Part shown: one piece after another, positions 58,498-64,000 of the stretch
Position numbering within the stretch: the first letter of the stretch is position 1
Layout of the letters: each line of letters opens with the position of its first letter
Source: Cryptomeria japonica
Lineage: Eukaryota > Streptophyta > Pinopsida > Cupressales > Cupressaceae
Assembly: GCF_030272615.1 (NCBI RefSeq)
Contig: NC_081407.1
Location: 380,701,179 to 380,765,178, forward strand
Length of the DNA: 64,000 bases
Direction of reading: 5' to 3'
The notes under the pieces: model-generated
The model's database searches: none
Told to the model about the DNA's origin: nothing
Seen by the model: only the letters and a program-made list of their open reading frames with translations
Made by a program: the position numbers and the translations under genes

Positions 58498-60189
58498 TCA
58501 ACCTTGCAAATTGGCACCAAGCACAGCCAAATAAGTTGTAGCACATGGATTCAAGCCAGATTTAACCATTTCCTCCAGAAGTTCATTGGCCTTTATCGAA
58601 TTCCCTTCCTTGGAAAGGAATTCAATGGCAATGCTGTAGCTAGCAATATTGGGCACTATACGTTTTTCTACCATTTCCCTGAACAGACCATAAGCTCTTT
58701 CTGAATTGCCATCTTTCCAATAACCAAAAACCAAAGTGTTATAAGTCACATCATTAGGATCCATTCCCTTCTCTTGCATGACATTGAACAATCGATTTGC
58801 ATCGCTCATCCTACTTCCTTTGCAGAGCCCATTTATGAGAGCACTGTAAGTAACAACATTGCTCTTCAAACCCATTTCCTCCATATCATTGTGCAGCTTA
58901 AAGGCGTTTTTCATATCATTTTCTTTGACGTATGCATCAATAAGGGATGTATAAGTAAAAGTACTTGGCGCCAAACCTCTTTCATGCATTTCTTCTAAGA
59001 GTCCAATTGCTTCTGGTAATTTCCCAACCTTGCAAAATCCATGGATTAAAGTATTATAACTAATAACATTAGGATTCAAGCCCCTGTTTTTCATCTTTAC
59101 CAAAATATTCTTTGCTTTTCCCACATTTCCTTCTTTGCAATAACCATTAATGAATGTATTGAAAGTAACGATATTAGGAACCAGACCCGCAGTCACCATT
59201 TCTTTCAAAGCTTTGCGAGCATCCTTCAATTTTCCAACTCTGCAGAGCCCATCAATGAGTGCATTGTAAGTAACAACATTATGCATCACTCCCTTTGATC
59301 GCATCTCACGAAACAAATCAAAAGCTTTCATCAAATTGCCCTCCTTGCAATGTGCATCAATCAATGAATTGTATGTAAACAGATTTGGGGTTATTCCTTT
59401 TTCCATCATTTCGTTATGGAGTCTAAAGCCCTCCTGCATAAACCCTTTCTTGCAGTATCCATTTATAAGACATGTATATGTAAACTCATTGGGAGCCAAA
59501 CCCCTCTCAAGCATTTCATCAAACAGTTTGTTAGCTTCCTCAATGTCTCCTAACTTAAAGAAGCCATCGATGAGAGCAGTATACGTAACCACATTGGGAG
59601 CACAACCTTTTCTCTCCATCTCATCAAATAATTCTTTTGCCCTTTGCATATCACCTTGTTTGCAGCAAGCACTAATCATCATACTAAAAGTGTAAACATC
59701 AGGCAAAACCTTTCCCCTAAAAAGCTCTTCATAAATCCTCCAAGCCACATCTACCTTACCCGATTTTAACATGGTACTGAGGAGTTCATTGCAAGTGTTT
59801 ATACACGGAACAAAATCACGGTTTTGCATCTGGTCAAAAGTAACAAGGAGCTCTGGGATCATTCTAGCTTGAGAATATATACTAATTATCATATCAAATA
59901 CAACATGGGTTGAGTTACATTGTTTGTGGTTATCTACCAAATTTTCAATTACACCGGTAATAGTAAGAGAATTAGATAATTTGCCTGCAATAACCTGTTG
60001 CAAGAGGTTCTGTGCTTCAGCAAGCATCCTGGCATTGGCAAGAATTTGGAGAATGAAGGAAGTAGACTCAGGAGTGTGCTGAAAACCTTGCTGAGTTGCC
60101 CACAGGAAAAACCTTAAAACCTTCCCGGGATTTTCGCTTTGATTATACATGTAATACAGCACATTTGATATACTCAATCTGAAAGCCAT
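58498..60189 (-). CDS. P-class pentatricopeptide repeat (PPR) protein, intronless
   Basis: 563 residues, intact. ATG at 60189 is used because an upstream ATG is out of frame and the repeats fill the rest. About 13 PPR repeats of 35 residues in a row from residue 95 to 549, each opening like NVVTYNALIDGLC and ending G(L/I)xPN, then a short C-terminal partial repeat. No E, DYW or SMR domain, so it is P-class: such proteins bind RNA in mitochondria or plastids, one base per repeat, and affect RNA stability, splicing or translation. The N-terminus (MAFRLSISNVLYYMYNQ) is compatible with an organelle signal, but the compartment is not clear. It is the only full-length host-type gene in the window; most PPR genes also lack introns. 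It has no stops, in contrast to all its neighbours. Confidence 0.93.
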   Translation of the reverse strand: MAFRLSISNVLYYMYNQSENPGKVLRFFLWATQQGFQHTPESTSFILQILANARMLAEAQNLLQQVIAGKLSNSLTITGVIENLVDNHKQCNSTHVVFDMIISIYSQARMIPELLVTFDQMQNRDFVPCINTCNELLSTMLKSGKVDVAWRIYEELFRGKVLPDVYTFSMMISACCKQGDMQRAKELFDEMERKGCAPNVVTYTALIDGFFKLGDIEEANKLFDEMLERGLAPNEFTYTCLINGYCKKGFMQEGFRLHNEMMEKGITPNLFTYNSLIDAHCKEGNLMKAFDLFREMRSKGVMHNVVTYNALIDGLCRVGKLKDARKALKEMVTAGLVPNIVTFNTFINGYCKEGNVGKAKNILVKMKNRGLNPNVISYNTLIHGFCKVGKLPEAIGLLEEMHERGLAPSTFTYTSLIDAYVKENDMKNAFKLHNDMEEMGLKSNVVTYSALINGLCKGSRMSDANRLFNVMQEKGMDPNDVTYNTLVFGYWKDGNSERAYGLFREMVEKRIVPNIASYSIAIEFLSKEGNSIKANELLEEMVKSGLNPCATTYLAVLGANLQG

Positions 60190-61289
60190 TTGCCTTTGCC
60201 TTTTCTTTCAGCATAGTTCACATATGATTAGGATGTATATGTCTCATTTCTTCTATTTGATTCCATTTACGCACCACAATGTCGTTAGTAGCTGATTATG
60301 CTGCTTGTTGCATCAGTTCATTTGCCTCAATCTTACTGGTTGTGGGCAGCTTTGGAGGAAAATGTTCTGGTACGCTATGCTATATCTCATTCTCCACTGC
60401 ATCCCTCTTTCTTGGCAATTCTGGATCCCAAACACATCCAAAATCACCTGAATGTTCTACCAGCGTTCACTCTTATTCCAAATTTTATGTTACGCGAGAT
60501 TTTTTATTTAATTTTGTTTTTATTTTAAGAGAAATATTTAAATATATTTAATCATCTTTTATGTTCTTATATATTTATACATTTGTCCAATTCAATTGTT
60601 TATTACTTCTACACTAGCATTAATGTCTATGTACAAACTATCCTGTGCAAACTAATCTCTTTTCAGCCCTGAGACTAGTCTATGATCATAGAGTTGTTCT
60701 CATAGTCATGGACTCAACCCATCTTATTTCAATTCTTTTAGTTCAACCATAACCCACTGCCTATTTTTAACCTTCCCACCTAGTGCTCAGTAAAGACAAG
60801 CTTGCATAATATGTTGTCATGTCTTTGTATTTAAAGGTGTTAAATGTATTCATTCTAATCATTTGGATCATTTGAAAATCTAGCATATAATTTGAATATC
60901 TTTCACATATGTGTACACTTAATTTAGTATTTGAAAAGGAATTTAATGTTGCACAATCATTATAGAAGCATTTACATGACTGGGGACTAGATGAATACAA
61001 AATATAGAGCCTAACTCTAAAGGAATAGATGAATACAAGGACCATCAATAATTTTAATCCATGTAGTTGTCCCTTACTGTTCATCAACACTAATCATTTC
61101 ATTTTAATATAGTTGAGGAAATAAAGAAAAATAGTCCAAAGCTCCAAGGATGTTTTTGGTGGTGAATCTTCGACTATTAGGGAATATTTGATTCAAACCA
61201 ATTCAAATTTGACAAATAGTGTAACCAATGAGGACCCAAATCACTAAAAAATTATGAATTGCTAGTAACCTACATGTTAATTTGTCACA
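60190..61289. other. Upstream region of the PPR gene
   Basis: A/T-rich, no ORF of note. Its first 150 bases should hold the 5' UTR and promoter; no clear TATA box was chosen. Confidence 0.4.
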
Positions 61290-62220
61290 ACTTCTTTATA
61301 AGGAATTTGTAATAAATATTTTTTCACCACAATAACCTACATGCTCGTAACAAGGAATCATCTACAATTTTAGAGGCATGTTTTAATTTACCAACATATT
61401 TTCCAATAGCATTAAAAAATCAATATGTATGAGGACCAATTTTTCCAATACCAAAATAATTCCAACCAAAAAAGTGTTTCTACATTTGTGAAATTGTCCA
61501 TCAAGCCATCAAACATGGTGAGAGCGTTTCACGCATTTTTGTATAATCTCACTCTTTAATTCTAATATGAATGTATGCACATTAATTTTTTCAATGAGTA
61601 AATCGCAACTCTTTCCGATTTTTCCATCCTTAAAAGAATACTCAACATTCTTAAATCTTTTTAACATCCACTAATTGTTGTCCAAAATCATGTAAAATAC
61701 TTTCATGAATACATTCTCCTAAGAATGAAAAGTTGTTACATCTAGTGCATTTTCCAAAAATACATGAACTTAAATAATATGATTGACCATTAGATGTTTC
61801 ACAAAACAAATCTGCTATAAACTCCTTGATTGTTTCAAGTGGTGTATTAATACTACATTCCTATATAATCATGTTCATACGTGAAGTACAACGTATATAT
61901 CAAAAAACATCATAATAATATTGAAATGGTACATGAGTTTTACAACAACGAGAGATTTGTTGCTTATTAAATTTTACAAACCAAGTTTTACATTCTTCAA
62001 ATGATCTTTGACTTATTGTAGTATTTCAAAGTAACACTTAAGCGTCTAAAAAATTTCTAGAAAATTTGGGTTGAGTTGTGTCTAATATGTGTTTAAAATG
62101 AGGATCACAAATTTTAGACTCCACTCTTAATTTCAAAACATCCCTAGCATTATGTGATACCCTTATTTTATCATGCCAATATTTTTCAACAAAAGATTTG
62201 ATTTCAATATTCAATTTCAT
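61290..62220 (-). pseudogene. Decayed Cys-rich ORF of unknown family, transposon-like context
   Basis: Minus strand, one frame with many stops from an ATG near 62220. The block at 61861-61650 reads ETIKEFIADLFC and SSCIFGKCTRCNNFSFLG, with a C-x4-C-x2-C cluster, and later HDFGQQLVDVKK and RKELRFTH. This looks like a lost DNA-binding or transposase-type protein. I do not recognise the family and do not assign a function. Confidence 0.4.
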
Positions 62221-62618
62221 GTTAGACCTTGGGAGTCAACCTCTAAAACTCCAACATTAGTTGATTGGATAATTTTCAATACCTTTTCTTCTCTTTGCCA
62301 CTCTTGCCAATTTTTTTATTATGTATATTTAGAATTCTACTAATGTTTTTTTAACATTATTTTATCCAAAGTTGTTTTACTAACATTCTTAGCATCTTCA
62401 TGTTTACACTTAATTTAGTAAACAAAATATAGAGCCTAACTCTCCATGCATCATAACTAAGCAAGGACATGATATAATAATGAATATTTTTTATTTTGAT
62501 AATACAACTCAATGTTTAATTCACCTAAATGTTTTCTTTCCAAATAAATTGTAATTCAACTATGGTGGAACTAAGAGTTGGGTAAACAACAACTACACCA
62601 TGGAGTTTCAATTAATAT

Positions 62619-63549
62619 TGTAGACACATAAATCTATCTACAAAGTAAATAAATATTTTATATTTATTTAATGTACTAATACTCCTCTATTAATTAAATT
62701 CATATTTAATTCATTCATTTAGCCCCCATTCTGCTATTTTAATTAAATAAACTGCATAAATTTATTTAAATTAAAATCCCTAACTGTAGTCCGGTTATTA
62801 AATAAATCTAATTTATTTAATTTGTCTCATTCCTCTCATTTAAATAAATTCAACATTTATTTAAAATCACAAATCCAATTCCCCTTTTAAATAAATATTT
62901 ATTTAAAATTCCCCCGCCCCCCCTCCTCCCCTTGCATTTTCCTACAAATGCAAGGGCACATTTAAATCGATTTTTACTTTTAACAAAAACCTATTTACTC
63001 ACACCCACCTCTTTCTAGATTCTTATAGATTTCTCTAAAACCCTTCTAGACTCTTCTAACCCCTTCCAAATTAGCCTAATCTCACTCCTAAACATTTGCA
63101 TAATCATAATCTAAAACCTCCCTCCCAAAAGTCTTCAAAAGTCATTTAAGGCTCTTACATAGTCTTAAATGCATTTCATCTTCCAACACTCCAACCCACA
63201 TGGGTCTTGACCCTTTGGTCAAGGCTTAACCATGGGTAAAATTTGCACAAGAGTTTACCCATTGGATAATAACCTTACCCTTGGATAAAAGCTTTATCCA
63301 ATAACCCCAACCACATGAGGTTACCCTCATGTCCCCTCGGGCATTTAATGCTCCCTTCCTCTCCTCTCAAGCCATTACATGTTGACATTTGTCATCATGG
63401 GATTGGATTGAAAACCATCACATGGATCACAAACCCATCAATCCTATCCCTTCACAAACTCACTCAATCTTGGCCATTCAAACAACATTTTTCCCTATAA
63501 AAGAATCTCTCACCCTCAAACAAAGGAGGGAGCATTAGAGTATTGTTAC
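62619..63549 (+). repeat. LTR (5' part) of the solo-LTR family, plus orientation
   Basis: Starts TGTAGACACATAAATC; A/T-rich palindrome-rich opening, then segments matching the reverse complement of 6000-6700 (for example GGCATTTAATGC and the TTATCCAAT-rich part). TATA box near 63496 (CTATAAAAG). About 45 bases after the TATA box a second LTR begins. Confidence 0.75.
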
Positions 63550-64000
63550 TGTACACACATAAATTTGTCCACTTAATTAAATGAATATTTAGTATTTATT
63601 TGATTATTTAACCATCAATAATTAATTAAATTAATATTTAATTAATTCATCTTAACCCTCTTCTCTTATTAATTAAATAAATTATTCAATTTATTTGATT
63701 TAATTCACTTAACCAAATTCAAACCATTAATTAAATAAATAAATCATATTTGTTTAATTAAATCTTCTCTCACATTTAAATAAATTTATATTTATTTAAA
63801 TCCCCCAAAATCTCATCTCTCACATTTAAATAAATTAACATTTATTTAAATCACCTTTATCTTCCACCCACTTGCATTTTCCTACAAATGCAAGTTGCAC
63901 AACTTTTTTAAATAAATAAATTATTTATTTAAAATCCTATTTATCCTCACCCACTTGAAACATTTAATGGCTTCCCTTAAAGTCTTCAAACTCAATGGCT
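63550..64000 (+). repeat. Second LTR copy of the same family, runs off window
   Basis: Starts TGTACACACATAAATTTGTCC, again with ATTTAATTAAAT-type palindromes and the box CTTGCATTTTCCTACAAATG seen in the first copy at about 62930. It lies within or directly behind the R region of the first copy, so it is a nested or tandem insertion. Confidence 0.75.

Overview
The window is a gene-poor, repeat-dense stretch of a nuclear plant genome. The evidence is plant-type LTR retrotransposons (Ty3/gypsy Tat lineage with an archaeal-type second RNase H, and several tRNA-Met-primed families), plant LINE and hAT relics, plant mobile domain (PMD) genes and one intact P-class PPR gene. The style (16 kb elements, deep nesting, heavy decay) suits a very large genome, most likely a conifer or other gymnosperm; that last step is inference.

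Layout. 1-3949: part of a minus-strand LTR element (F) with LTR, primer site, a coiled-coil/zinc-knuckle ORF and a PMD-like ORF, running off the left edge. 5525-6986: solo LTR with perfect target duplications. 7187-9935: two LINE fragments in opposite orientation. 10588-10988: a MITE. 11895-56488: a set of elements nested like Russian dolls. The outermost, D (minus, target duplication CTGTG), is split by E (minus, CGATC, 15251-51768). Inside E lie B (plus; LTR with a hairpin array, ORF0, gag, protease), a PDS5-like pseudogene, C (minus; same family as B) and a hAT relic. B is itself split by A (minus, GCCAG, 23513-39576), a nearly whole 16 kb Tat element. A second hAT-type element (53195-54047, 8-bp duplication) sits in D. 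58498-60189: the only intact gene, a 563-residue PPR protein. 61290-62220: a decayed Cys-rich ORF. 62619-64000: two LTR copies of the solo-LTR family, inverted relative to the one at 5525.

The most unusual object is element A. Between its integrase and 3' LTR it carries a second transcription unit on the opposite strand: TATA box, short first exon, consensus 5' splice site, an 805-bp intron and a long PMD exon. The intron holds two arrays. One has about 13 copies of a degenerate CGCGTCTGTG unit; the same unit recurs in two arrays in the gag leader, each time on the sense strand of the downstream ORF. The other has eight copies of a hairpin whose apical sequence TGTGATGAACA is constant while the stems vary with compensation. 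PMD-like or related ORFs also occur in F, B and C, so several retroelement families here carry this type of accessory gene.

Nearly all reading-frame breaks that I checked are stops explained by single C-to-T or G-to-A transitions, as expected of cytosine methylation decay. No rRNA, tRNA or CRISPR was seen. All similarity calls are by eye; no database search was run.
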